A stretch of DNA of 64,000 nt from Lithospermum erythrorhizon (Eukaryota > Streptophyta > Magnoliopsida > Boraginales > Boraginaceae), in assembly GCA_019722365.1 (NCBI GenBank), contig JADFUC010002128.1:124001-188000 (forward strand), written 5' to 3'. This document shows, piece by piece, positions 1 to 12,475 of this stretch. The position numbers and the translations under genes are program-made. Positions within the stretch are counted from its first letter, which is position 1; each line of letters opens with the position of its first letter. Below the pieces are notes generated by a model. That model saw only the letters and a list, made by a program, of their open reading frames with translations. It was not told where the DNA came from and made no database searches.

Positions 1-3000
1 CTCCCAGAATAGTCACGCTGACATTGATGTGAGCAACAAAGTAGGTTTTCTTTAGAACAATTAAAGTATAAATGAAAAATAGGAAGATTGACAAGCGCTG
101 CTAGTAATTATAAAACTCGAGCAAGGGGTGGGGGAAGGTTTTGCCTCTTGGTTTCCTGAAACTAAAAGTGAAGGAGCAAATTGACAATCAGCAACATAGC
201 ATATAGTCTTCGAAGCCCACAATTTAGGCACACAGAAGAGAACATTCTAGAACCAAATTTAATTATTATTTTTCGTGACTAGGGGTGAAATTCCATAATT
301 GGAATTTTTGTCCCCGATATTTTCTTATAGTTATACTTTAACACAGGAAATTCTGATAAATTATTATAGTTTGACTACATTGTAAGTGTACTTGACCTCT
401 TAGGCTTGATTGACAAAGGTAATATACTAATTTATGTTAATCGAACATCATATGAATATATAGATTATGAAGCGGACCTAGTAGGTAAATGCATAACCCC
501 AATGTCAAATGCGAGTTAATCCTAATATATCGGTGTCCATGATCGAACATATATATAAACTTATACTTTTAAATGGTAAATCGGTTATGCAGTCCAATTG
601 TTCAGCAGTTTGTATTTATGAGATCTAATATCTCATATTTCCAGTAAGGGCTTGATTGTGCTATCTTCTTTCCAAAAATATTCATTCATAGCCCAGTTGA
701 GATGCATATCAATGATGATACATGAAGCTAAAGAGACTGCGGATGATGGGCAATTGTACGTATACCGCGTCGATCCCTTATCTTCTCAAACCAGCGGGTA
801 GATCATGGGTAGAAAGTGGGCGAGTCGTTGAGTGTTGTGTATTTTGAGTTGAAGAATCTGATGATTCTCGGTTAGTCGTCTGAGAATCGAAGCGATGTCC
901 ACCGTCGAGAGAGAATTGCTCGTAGCCAAAGGACGGATTATCCATGTCAAAATCCTCAAAAACTTGCAAGATGGATGGGCTTTTCATTGATTAGGATGAA
1001 ATTGAGGTTATGGTTTATATAAGGTGCTATAGCTAGGTGGAGGTTGGTAATTTCATTTGGTGGAGATGATTGATTGGGGGTTAGTTGTTGGGTAATAGGA
1101 GATTTGGGTATGAGGCCCAGGCTGGGTGCGATGGAACGTAGTATTTGGATGATTCTTCTTGGGTGGAGGGGAGTAAAATGGGGATTGAGTATTCTGAGCT
1201 TGACGTGTACACATAGGCAGGGACATGCATCCAGTGGGGAGCAACTATTGTTGTGTTTCTATTGATATGGGTGTTGGTCAAGGCTATTATATGTGGGTTG
1301 TATAGGGGAATATCCTCAATGGTATGAAGGGGTAGTGGCAATCATGGTATTTCAAGCCCATTTCTGATGTCTTGCAGTTAGTAGTATCGCATCCTTGAGA
1401 ACAATTAGCGTACCTATCTGTGAGCCTAAAAGTTATAAATTGTCCCCAGTAGGGAAGTAGCCTTCCCAGTAGAAATAGTCTCGTGAATAGGGCTCATTAC
1501 AGTGGGATCACGGGCAGGCCCTTATAAACTCTTTATTAACTACATGCGGGCATTTCGTCTATATTTTGTATGTACTTTCAAAAGTTTGGATAAAGGGTAT
1601 GAGAATTATGATAATCAAAATAATGCATCAAAGGATGAAGCGAATTTGAACCCGTATGGTGATAAAACTTATGCGGAAAGTTTGGAAGCGAAGTGTTAGG
1701 CCTCGATAATCAAGAACAAGAGGCTACATGCATGTTGATTGGTAACGGCCATAGTAGTTCTTTGTCTTTTTCGGTTTCAAAATGAAATAGGAAAACTTCT
1801 GCCATGTTTTCATGAAACTGAGGGGGGTTGCGTGAATTAATAGATTGCATTATTGACGTGCGATTAAGACTTAGGATTGAGTAAAATATATATCATCTTT
1901 GAAGTAACCAATGAGGGATTGCGATAAGGAGATTCGGTTATGTGTAACTTGTTGATGGTTCATGGGTATTACCCAACCTTGCCTATCAACCCCATGAATT
2001 AAATGTGTGTTGGAATCAGTCGCGGAGTTCATGCTTAAAGTAATAAATTTTTTAGTATTTAATGGTGGGTGTGAAGTGGAGCAGTGATTTGTTTAATGAG
2101 GAGTACAAGCTTGAATGTGTTGTGTAGTGTTATGAAGAAAGGGATGTTTTTGGCTTTTGTTGGATAATGATTAATTTGCTAGAGTGATAAGATGAAACGG
2201 TGAGATTTTGAGGTGTTGGTGTATTGAGAGAGTGACACCTAATGTTAGAGAAGTGTGTAGAGGACAAGTGTCAATCATGTAGAGTGGAAGGAGAAAGGAG
2301 TTAATACTAACATTGAGATCTATAGAGATTATAGCAAAAAAAAAGGGAATGTGGGAGGTTTACGTGTGTGATTGAAAGATTATTTTAATGAGAGGGATAA
2401 GTGTCTCTCATGCAAACTAGGAAAAGGAAAATGGAAAGTTAACAAAAAGTGTTGAAAATGATAAGATAAAAGAAGCTAAAAGTCTATATAAAGGATGAAA
2501 AATGTAAAAGATGTTTTGAAAGTTAGAAATGAAGATAAGAAATAAAGAATTGTAAAGAAAACTGAGAACAATCAAACCCGAATTGATAAATCAACAATTA
2601 GCTAAGGGTAAACAATATAATTCTTTAATTCTTGTGACAAATCTTTAGAGGCCAGTAAAAAAAGAGCAGAGAGAGTATCAAACTTGAGCTGGGCTTAATG
2701 AAAAGTAAGCTTAGAATCTATCCTAGAACCTACGGTGTTGTTATCGAATTAGAGTTCGGCGGTAATAGGTAACCGTCGGATAGACACTTTTATGAGTAAT
2801 TATCCCATTATTTATGTATACGAACAACTTTTTAAAAGTCAAACTCACGATGTCGATCAATTGGAGTGTCAGTAGGACTTTTCGTTCCGATATCGAACGG
2901 GTAATGCATAAAATCGAAATCATAATCAAACGAGTCGGGTTTTAATTTTATTGGATGAATGTACTTATCGAGTCAAAGAATTACCGATCATTTTGAGTAT

Positions 3001-3239
3001 CTAGTAATATATTTTACTCTAGTCGGAATTGTGATTCAACCAATAATGGAGTCCACAAACAAGCAGGCCCATTTGGTTCAAAATCAAATTACCCTAATTA
3101 TTATTCCATCAATTCTCCGTTTTGAGAGCCTTTTTTGCTTCTTCTTCTTCTTCAGGTGCTCATTTTTTACTAACTAAATTAATTTATATGAATTATTATA
3201 TTAATATTTACTTAATTGTAATTATTAAATTGCAGAAAT
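1..3239. other. Intergenic region, no confident gene
   Basis: I see no gene here that I can support. The best open frame is 987-778 on the minus strand (69 aa, beginning MKSPSILQVFEDFDMDNP), continued further upstream on the same strand by a Pro/Tyr/Asn-rich low-complexity frame near 1341-1053. I recognise neither, and no splice-linked continuation is obvious. The 2.1-2.6 kb part is purine-rich and AT-rich on the + strand. Short frames at 2741-3177 look like chance. Confidence 0.5.
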
Positions 3240-3885
3240 TAGTACTTCCTCTATCCCAAAAAGATTGTCCATTTTTCAATTTTGAATATTTAAATTAATT
3301 ATTTTGTTATATAGATTTTGTAACTTTAGCTGGTTAATATGTAAAGTGCTAGTACTTTTTAATGTATTTTACTTTTAACATGACAAGTTTGATTCAAATT
3401 AGTACTCCCTGTATCCCAAAAAATTTACCAGTTTGAATTTTTAATTATTTTGTTATATAGATTTTGTAATGTTATGTGGAAAATATATCGAATGCTAGTA
3501 TTTTTAATGTACTTTACTATTAACTTGATAATTTTGATTAAAATTAAAGTTATATGTGTAAATGAAGTGAACAAAAGTTGTTAATTTTGACAATTGTTAA
3601 GTAATATAGATAGATTAGATATAATTAAGTGTAATTATAAATTGCACAAATTAGTACTGCCTCCATCTGAAAATGATTGTCCAGTTTTGAATTTCGAATT
3701 TTTTAAAATGACAGTATTTTTTTATATATCAGATGCTACTGTTAATCTGATATTTCGACTTAAATCGAAGACATATGTGTCGGTTGAGTCTACAAGGTTT
3801 GTTAATTTTGACAATTGTTTAAGGATGTTGGTGTGGGGTGGGGGTGGGTGGGGGAGTGACTCAAATGCCCTGTACAATTGTTAAT
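3240..3885 (+). repeat. Three partial Stowaway-like MITE ends, head to tail
   Basis: Three copies of one start occur in the same orientation at 3240, 3400 and 3652. Each begins TAGTACT, then a C-rich CCTCTATC-type stretch, then AAAA and in two of them GATTGTCCA. Each is followed by related AT-rich sequence containing TTTTGTTATATAGATTTTGTAA or a variant of it. None has the matching inverted right end nearby, so they look like truncated MITE copies or a short tandem amplification of one left end. They lie in the likely promoter region of the NUP62 gene. Confidence 0.6.
3831..3857 (+). other. G-run tract, possible G-quadruplex
   Basis: Runs of 3 to 5 G separated by single T bases lie about 490 bp upstream of the NUP62 start codon, on its coding strand. 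Four or more G-runs with one-base loops fit the G-quadruplex rule. Whether it folds or acts on transcription is not shown by the sequence. Confidence 0.45.
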
Positions 3886-4029
3886 GTATTATCATTACTG
3901 TTTCTCACACGAACGTGTTCATCTGTAGTTGAAAGTATGTACAATTATTATAAATTTCGCTTTTATTTTTTGTGAGATTTAGGAAATTATTAGTGCTTGA
4001 GTTCCTGATGGTGTTGAAATTAATTTCTA

Positions 4030-4196
4030 TACTCCCCGGGTCTCAACAAGATCGATTGTCCAATGTGATTTTCATTGGCCAAAACTAACAAACTTTGTTG
4101 TCTTAATTAACGGACAACGTTGATTGTGTTGGGTATGGATATTTTAACGCCTCTGTCCATATCCGAAACTTGACAATCTTTTCGGGAGACGGAGTA
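4030..4196. mobile_element. Stowaway-like MITE, complete
   Basis: A 167-bp element bounded by imperfect inverted repeats. The left end reads TACTCCCCGGGTCTC and, after a short spacer, GATTGTCCA. The right end, reverse-complemented, reads TACTCCGTCTCCCG, then AAAAGATTGTCA. TA at both ends fits the TA target site of Tc1/mariner-type MITEs. It ends about 150 bp before the NUP62 start codon, so it lies in the 5' leader intron or proximal promoter. Confidence 0.7.
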
Positions 4197-4346
4197 GGTT
4201 TGTTAACTGCATATTGTATGTGTTGGGTATGCATATTTTAACTTGTTAATTTCTAATTTCTATTGTTTGTGTTTTTTGTAGACTATTGATTCTGGTCAGG
4301 GTTGAGTTTCTCCGGCTTACTTTTCATATCAGGAAAAGCCAGAACT

Positions 4347-7300
4347 ATGTCTTCATCTCCATCAACTGGATTTTCTATGTTCGGTTCGTCAGTTCCGGCT
4401 GCAAATTCCGGTTCGGCTCCCAGTAGCGGGGCGTCGTCGCTTTTTGGCTTCTCAAGTTCTTCTTCTTCAGCAACATCGTTTCCATTCCCTGGGACAGCTT
4501 CAGCACCATCATCGTCAATGTTTTCAGGATCTACTGCTGCTAGCTCGCCTTTTTCGTTTCAGGGTTCTTCTCCATCAACTGGGTTTTCTATGTTTAGTTC
4601 ATCGGTTCCAGCTGCAACTGCTAGTCAAGCTACTGCTTCAGGAGCACCAACTGGGTTTTCCTTGAACTCCACTCCATCAGCCCCAGCGTTTAGTATCCCC
4701 GGCTCAGGTTTCTCGTCTGCCAACAGTTCTGCTGCAAACTCGGCTCTGTCAGCCCCATCATTTTTGTTTTCGGGATCTTCTCCTTCAGCTGGGTTTTCCA
4801 CGTTTGGGTCATCAGTTCCAGCTGCAACTGTTAGTTCAGCTCCTGCTACGGGTGCATCAACCGGGTTTTCTTTTATGAGCTCTGCTTCTCCAGCCCCATC
4901 ATTTGCATTCTCCAACTCAGCTTCCTCAGCTACTGCCAGCATGGCATCCTCAACGTCATCATTATTTTCAGGGACTTCTGTTGCAAGCTTGGGTTCATCA
5001 ACAACATCATTTTCATTTCCTGGTGCCTCTGCTGCCAGCTCGGCGTCATCAACACCATCATTTTCGATTCTGGGCTCTCCTTCTGTAAGCTTGGCTTCAT
5101 CAGTGCCATCATTTTCATTTGCGAGCTCTTCTAGTGCCACCTCTACTTCATCGACAACGCCATTTTCATCGACGACGCCATTTTCTCTTCCTAGCACCTC
5201 AGCATCTCCTGCACAATCATTTTCGATTCCTAGCTCAACGGCTGCAAGCTCAGCTACCTCTGCCCAAGCATTTTCGTTTTCTAATTTTACCTCTGCATCT
5301 TCAACAGCTTCTGCTGCACCTTCATTTGTTGGATCTTTAATATCTAAATCCACAACACCTGCATTGGTTACCCCTTCCTTGACTTCTACATCATCTTCGG
5401 TGACCGGAGCATCATTCAATTTTACTCTTGGGAAACCATCTTCAGCTTCCAATGCATCTACTCTAAATCCACCTTCATTTGGGGGTACCTCTGCGCCGCT
5501 GTTTTCAACTGCTACAACCACCACCAGCGCATCTACACCTGCAGCTACCACATCATCGACTTCTGGGTTCTCCTTGACATCACCTTTTGCTGCTACTTCG
5601 TCATCTGCTACAACTACTCGGGCAGTGGCTGCTTCTACTGGTATTACAGGTTTTGGAAATACTGGCTCGACTCCGTCATCGGCCAGTACTGGTTTTAGTG
5701 CACCCACTGGCGCCACAGGTTCAAGTGCATTCTCATTGTCAACCACAGCACCAGCCACCACATCATCATTGCAAACACAAACAAGAAATGCATCTTCCCT
5801 GTTTGGTGGGTTCCCCTTCTGTCTTTTTCTGTAGTTCATCATATTTACATCCGTCTTGTACATCACTTTATCTATCAGTTTTAGTGTTATAGCCATACAA
5901 TGGTCTATAAGAATCAATGATTTATGCTGTTGCATGCTTATTCCAGGCTGTCACTAACAGATTTTTTCTTTACATTTGCATTCTGGTACAATATGAGTCC
6001 TTTTATTCTATCTAAACTAATATGAACCATGGTGATAAATTATATTTTGTTTCACTCATAAATTATATTTTGTTTCACTCAAGATATGTATTTGCCAGAA
6101 AAATTAGCATATAGCTGAGTATAGGAACTACAGTAGTGCTAACTAGATTTCTAATTAAGCATGTTACTCGTCTACTTGTCTAGAGTTGTTCCACTCAGAA
6201 TTTACTTTTAGGAGAAGCCTTTGCTCGAAACATGGAAACCTATAATTTGACATTGACTTTGATGAAAGTTAATGACCAGCCTCTGTGCCTGCTTTTTGAA
6301 AAAATAAAATAAAGGTTAGATTTCTAAATCAGTGAAGTATGACAGCAGGTCATTTTTTGAACATTGAGGCTGTTGATGGATTTGAGTTTTGGTGATATCT
6401 GCTTAATTTACTTCTCATTTGGAAACATCATGAGACATTGTCATTCTATTTTTGACTTTCTAGTGATTATGCCCTATGATACTTTGATGCTAACCATAAT
6501 CATCCAATCCGTATTCGCTTCTTTTTCTTCCATAGGAGCCTGAAATTATCAGATTTTCTTGTATAGTTCTGTGAATTGATCTGATCTGTATCTACTTAAC
6601 AGGTACCAATACTCCGACATCCACAACTACAACTGCAGGTGCTAGTTCTGCATCCCAAACCTCTTCTTTGGTTGTGGCTGCTACTAGTGGGTGAGTAGTT
6701 TTGTACAAAGTTATTTTTCAACATCTTTTAGAGGTGTTTAATCCAATAGGAGTGTACTTAAAAATAGGAGCCCTAGTTATTGAGCATGATGGTCGATGAT
6801 CACCAAGGCGGTCTTTACATAATGTATTGATAATGAAACCTGATAGTTTGAAGAATAATAGTTTTGATCATTATGGCGTTCGTATAGACAACCCTGGTCT
6901 TGTTCATTATCGGGATCTCTGTGTTATTCTTCTTTCCTGCTCAACTTTAACAAATGTTACTTAATGCCTACACGGGCATATGACCTCTTCCTCAAGGCCT
7001 TCCAATTCCTGCTTTCAACCCAGGCTTCTTCGTTAAAAGCTAGTAACTTAATTCTTACATTTTCGTGAAGTAAGAAAATTAGTTTTAAATGTGTCCCTTC
7101 TGATAATTTTGTTTTTACAATACTTCCCTAATTCAAATGATCATGCAGGACTGTGCCCACCAGTTCAACTGTGGGTACTGCACCCAAATTACCATCTGAA
7201 ATAACTGGAAAAACTGTTGAGGAGGTATTTCCTATAACTTTTCTTTTCAGGTCAATTTGATTTTTATACAATCTTCTGTTTAGGATTTCCACACAAAAAA

Positions 7301-9216
7301 TTGTTAGCCAACTACCTGTTCAATTATGTTTTCTAGAATCATGTGAAGTGAAATTTGTGAGTCTGCTTGTTAGAGTTTCTTTTAGTTTTCTAGCTTTGAT
7401 AATACTTCTCTATTTTTGTGTTTCTCCTTAATTGGTTGCATTTTCCCTTATTAGATAGTTTGTTGGTTTTTGGGTATCCTGATTGCCTGGTGCAATGTAT
7501 ATCGTTCTTTGCTTGATCACAGATTATCAAGGAGTGGAATACTGAGCTCCAGGAGAATCTTGTGAATTGATGTTTATTTAAAAATAGTTGGTTTTAATCA
7601 TAAACTTATGGCTTAAAGAAATTTATAAACCCTTGATTAATGCTGAAAGGGACTCTTGATTCAGAATTGTTATAGGATTTTGTAATCTATAAATTCATCA
7701 ATAATTGATGATGCTTTTAAGTGTCAAAAAGGTCATTCATATATCTAGTACTCCCTATCTGTCCCATAACTACTTTCACACCTTTTCATTTCCCATAACT
7801 TGTCCCATTTGATCAATTTACACGCATTCTAAATGTTTCAACTTTAATCGTTGTTAAAAGTAACTGTGACTTTAAATTCTTGTAAGTTTCTCAAAACTAG
7901 ATAATCTTACGGGACAGGAAAGTATTATTTTGGATGTTTGACTATTGGTCTCTAGAAGATGGTTTGTAATCCTCTGTGAGAACTGTGTATGATGTCAGAG
8001 TGAAGTGGCAAAAGTAGTTGAAACTCAAGCCCGTTTGGAGAGACAGCTGGAGCTTATTGAAACCCACCAAGAAGAGGTAACACTATAGTTGTTTTATTCT
8101 GCCCTTAAACGTTCAAAACAAATCATACAAGTATTACAAAAATGTTCAAAGCACACATTCTACTTTTTAAGTTCTCGCTTTTGTTCAGATATTTCAGATG
8201 AGCCTAGGCGTGTTTTAATGAACATTTTTATGCCTATTTTTTATCCAGGTTGACAAAGCTTTACTGAGTATGGAAGAAGAAGCTGAGAAAATATACAAAG
8301 ATGAACGCAGCTTGCTCCTCGATGATGAAGCTGCATCCACAAGAGATGCAATGTAAGTGAAGAACTTTTTATCTTGTAAATGTAAGCATGATTTAAGTGG
8401 AATGAAACCGTATATCATAATTAACACAGTTGAATTGGTTGTGGACCTATTTTGAAAGGTTCTTTGTGTAATACTGTAAAAAGATCGTTGAAGTTGAAAT
8501 TTGTTATTGATTGATAATTCTTGAAGAGCTTCTTAGCCACCCATTTGAACACACCTGTCATTGCTTTAGTTGAATTTGTTATCAACTAAAAATGTTGTGA
8601 TTCATTGCTTTAGTCATATGAATCATATGTACTTGGTGAATGATGTTGGGCTTCTTCAGGTTTGAGCAGGCTGAATTAATTGAGAGGGAACTGGGACAAA
8701 TGACTGAGAATATCAAGTCGATAATCAATACTCTGAATGCAAACCAGGTACATATCTTCAATAGTGCCTCGCTTCTGGAGTATGCCTTTCTTTTTTTAAA
8801 TAACAGTCCATCTATTATTATTTGTTATTAAGGGTGGAGAAGTTGAAGCCACAGATGCAGCAAATCCTCTAGATGTCGTTGTCCGAATTCTGAACAACCA
8901 ACTGAGTTCATTGATGTGGATTGATGAAAAGGTGAGGTTTTAATGGAAATGTCTTTAATTTATGTTATATCCTTCTAGTTTAAAAAAATAATAAGTCACA
9001 TTTCAGTGTAAGCATCATCCTAAAAGTATGGGGGTGATATATGGGTTCGTGAGTTTTGTCTTAAAAGTAAATAACAATAGATGGACTGTTATGATGCTAA
9101 TATATTTGTTGCTCATTTGTTAGGCTGAAGAGTTCTCTTCACGCATTCAGAAGATTGCAATCCAGGGCTCTGCTGCAGATCGAGAATTGGTAAGTCCAAA
9201 ATTCTGGTTGGCTTGA
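4347..9216 (+). CDS. NUP62: Nuclear pore FG nucleoporin NUP62 (Nsp1_C domain), nine exons
   Basis: Central-channel nucleoporin of the nuclear pore; in the family its C-terminal coiled coil binds NUP54/NUP58 and its FG repeats bind transport receptors. Predicted exons: 4347-5805, 6603-6690, 7149-7224, 7523-7561, 7999-8076, 8249-8352, 8660-8747, 8833-8931 and 9124-9216, giving 707 aa with compatible phases and GT/AG borders. Exon 1 encodes a Ser/Ala/Thr/Phe-rich region (residues 1-486) with FG units such as SMFG, LFG, TFG and GFG. Residues about 540-707 are the Nsp1_C coiled coil: IIKEWNTELQE, ETQARLERQLELIETHQ, LDVVVRILNNQLSSLMWIDEK, ending SPKFWLA. The ATG at 4347 is chosen because the frame upstream to 4302 lacks another ATG. 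A TTTTTTGTAG acceptor at 4280 suggests a 5'-UTR intron. The last exon runs through a GTAAGT at 9190-9195. About 30 conserved residues between TELQE and EVAKV (family core AEWDRRILQNRD) are absent, yet exons 4 and 5 still join in frame. Family identity is certain; the exact splice sites of exon 4 are not. Confidence 0.9.
7749..7924. mobile_element. Stowaway-like MITE inside NUP62 intron 4
   Basis: A 176-bp element with imperfect inverted ends. The left end is TACTCCCTATCTGTCCCATAA and the reverse-complemented right end is TACTTTCCTGTCCCGTAAG, with TA at both borders. It lies in the intron between exons ending at 7561 and starting at 7999, exactly where a conserved NUP62 exon is expected but not found. 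Confidence 0.65.
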
Positions 9217-12200
9217 TCATGAGTGCAAAGCCCTCTAGACCAAAATCAAAACTGGATTTGCACAGCACCAGTCAGGATCGAGAACTAAGCAGCTATCCCA
9301 ATCACGACGTTTTTCGAAATCTATTACTTGTACCAACTGTAGGAAAATTGTTCAGACGTAATCACTTGGCCATGATGAGCTTCTAGTCAGTGTTGCAGTG
9401 TGCAATGCCTATTTTTTTAGGCCATCTCGTGCTCGCAATGCAACTCGTAGGGTTAAGTAAATCTCTTCAATGCAAACATGTAATATTGTCAACTTTCTTG
9501 TGAGGCTGAAAGAAATATGAAAAGTCCAAGAAACGTTGCTTCTAGTGATGCCTGAAATTTCCTATTCCCCATTTAATTTCCCAACCAAGTTACACAAATC
9601 TCTACCAACCCATCCATATTAGTTTTTGTCATGGTTTGATTCCATCGCTTTATAAGATAATTCAATGGTTTATGGAACCCTAGCAGCAATCCCAATCATG
9701 ATATTTGTAGTGAGTAGTGATAAGATTGCATAAGTAAAACTTCCAAATCCATTACTTGTTCAAATGGTTGGAAAGTTGTTCAGATTGTCCATGGATCGGT
9801 GAAATGTGCTCATGTATACTGCTGAGCTGTTATACACATACCAAAATGGTAAAATGAATGAGATAAATTAGTGAAATAATTTCAACGAATTTTCCCAACG
9901 TTAGATGTGCTAAATAAGCAAAATCTCTCCACGTTATGCTAAGAATGAATCCTTCCCACGCAAGTAGAAAGAACAAACACCTAAAATAAAAAAGCTAGCT
10001 TAAAAAATTAACAACACGAGAAATTACTTATTACAAAACAAACACAAAAGTTTCATACTTTCCTTACAAACAAAGAAATATTACTACATAAACATTAAAG
10101 CTACTCCTAACAGCAAGAATACGAAAACAACGAAGAATCAAGTTAAAATCACATTTATAACATCAAAAACATGCAAAAAAAATCGAAAGCACACCTAAAT
10201 ATTCAAAAAGGCCATTTTTATCATATCGAATCAAAAGATAAATACTTACGTTACATCAGGAAATTTGTCGTAATTACGCCCACAATTGACAAGAAGGGCT
10301 TTTATTGCCTCGCTTCTAGCTCCAACTTCTACCCGCCGTATTCAACCCATTTATCCCATTTAATTATTCCCTGGCTTCGAACTCAGAATACACATCACAT
10401 CAGACATGCTTCTCAAAAACGCTTTTAAACTCGTTTCGCAATTTAATCATCATTATCGCGAAACTACTTGATCATCCTCATAAATCAACAGAATATCCTC
10501 ATACGCCGACTCCAGATTTCACTTCTACTAATATACAACCAACATGTATTATTCAATATAAAACATCATTTTATACAAATATCTATTTAACATAATAAAT
10601 ATAATTTAATGACAGCGATTAAATTTTTAGGTCAAACGGACGCCTCGAACGCTGATACGATAAATATAGTTTATACAAGTAATTTATTTAATACTTATAA
10701 ATACTTCATCCGCTCAATTTACTGATCATGAAGCTTATGTGATTTTATTAAGAAATATTATATATTAATATACCCCAAAAGTGTACTTCTTATCAAAAAT
10801 ACTTTAATTAATTATGAAAATAAAAAATACTTTATTAAGGGATAAAATATTTTTTATATCGATGAGACTGATAGTTTATTAAAATATTTTTTAATTAATC
10901 ATAATATTATTTTATTATAATCAAATTTTGAACATATACTTTATTATATAATTTACACATGCAAACAAACGATGCTAGAGCTACTGTTAAGGCAAGACTA
11001 TATATACGCCCTCATCAAGGCAATTCATTTTATTATTTTATAATAAAATTATAATGAAATTTTTTAAAAAAACCTAAAAGTTAAATAAGGCATTTGTTGT
11101 GTTACTACGGAAGAAATAAACATGTATATCATTAAACAACTTTTTATTTTCGCGATAATTATGTGAAGATTACGTAGTTAGATACATTTAGCAAGAAGAA
11201 GCTTACGGTAATTTATCTTATTGTGCTTACACCATGTTAAAGTTTACTATGAAAATTAAAATAAAAAAAATTATTAGAGGGTAAAATAGAATATTATCTT
11301 TGGCTTACTAGAACCGCCTAATCCAAATTTCAGACATTATATATATAAGATGATATAGATAATTCGTTACTTTGTAAGCTAACAAGGATAGAATTAGCTA
11401 GTTTGCTTACAAACAACAAACAAATTCGCTTGTTTTCTTATAAACCTTGGCTGAATTCACTTGTTTAACAACAAACACCAAACTTGTTCGCTTGTTAGCT
11501 TATAAACACAGGGCTTTTCAAAAAACCATGTAGTCCATCATTCCCCGGTCAATACACAATCATCCCCTTAACCGTCCTCCTTTCCCACGATCGCTTAAAA
11601 ACACCCTATCGGACCATTACTACCATGCTCTATTTACGCCGTAATTCACCCTCCGTATACGCTCCCCTTATATTGAAAATTCTTACGTATGTACACGGAG
11701 ACGTAACGCGTTTAGAGCAAATTAGACGGGCGATTTACTGAATGTCATTTAATGGCTCCTGTGTTAAACGATCTTCTGGCCGACTTTCTAATGACTCACA
11801 ACTTTACGAGCGGATCTGGGGGGGCTCATTCGAACGCTGACGATCTGTTTTAGAATATCTCTACCTCTGCCCGCCTCGTAGATAATCCTGACGACATCGC
11901 TCGAACGTACACGTCATGCCACCACATACAATGTCGTGATTGAGGCATTTAATCGACGTCATGAACAACATGCCTTCTACCTATCTTGATCAAATGACGC
12001 CAACAGAAGATTCTCGGCTTTTGCGAACGTTAACGAGCGGAATCATTTTATATTAGTAAGATCCAATCTTTCTCAAATCATGAATCACTTTGTTTACATA
12101 TCAGACAATTAATTTATCAAATTTAACAGAGTTACACATGATCAAGATTGATTTCTATCTTATCCTCTAATAGTATCATTTGAAAACGGACGGTGATGCT

Positions 12201-12340
12201 TCAAATTTCAAGGTTCAAATTCAATATGTAGAGATAATCAACTTATTCAACGATATTACCGAATCAGACAACTACATGCTGTCATGTGAGATATCAACTC
12301 GCACGGAAAGCAATGCTGCTTTAGCCATTTTCATCATTTT
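9217..12340. other. NUP62 3' flank and AT-rich intergenic DNA
   Basis: The first few hundred bases should hold the NUP62 3' UTR, but I see no single clear polyadenylation site. Two diverged stretches resemble each other, near 9285-9370 and 9685-9790 (both have ATCCCAATCA and ATTACTTGT followed by GGAAA(A/G)TTGTTCAGA), so this flank may be a partial duplication. 10.5-11.4 kb is very AT-rich. 11.5-12.05 kb is clearly richer in GC, without a frame I recognise; it could be the remnant of a mobile element. Confidence 0.4.
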
Positions 12341-12475
12341 TAATTAATTATTTAATTCATTCTTATGTAATTAATTATTTAATTCTTTCTTATGTAATTA
12401 ATTATTTAATTCATTCTTATGTAATTAATTATTTAATTTATTTTTATGTAATTAATTATTTAATTCATTCTTTTG
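12341..12475 (+). repeat. 27-bp tandem repeat, five copies
   Basis: Five units with an exact 27-bp period, built on TAATTAATTATTTAATTCAT followed by TCTTATG. Copies differ by one to three bases. It is an AT-rich minisatellite with no coding content. Confidence 0.9.

Noticed and set aside
1053..1341. Pro/Tyr-rich minus-strand frames resembling transcription-factor tails
   Set aside because: Only low-complexity composition; no DNA-binding motif, and adjoining frames contain stops.
4302..4346. Extra N-terminal residues upstream of the NUP62 ATG
   Set aside because: The extended frame starts at TTG, which is not a usual plant start; the ATG at 4347 begins the conserved FG-rich sequence.
4625..5935. 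Long open frame (436 aa) antisense to NUP62 exon 1
   Set aside because: It is a shadow of the Ser/Ala/Phe-rich codons of exon 1; its acidic Val/Glu/Asp-rich translation has no domain and it lacks its own gene signals.
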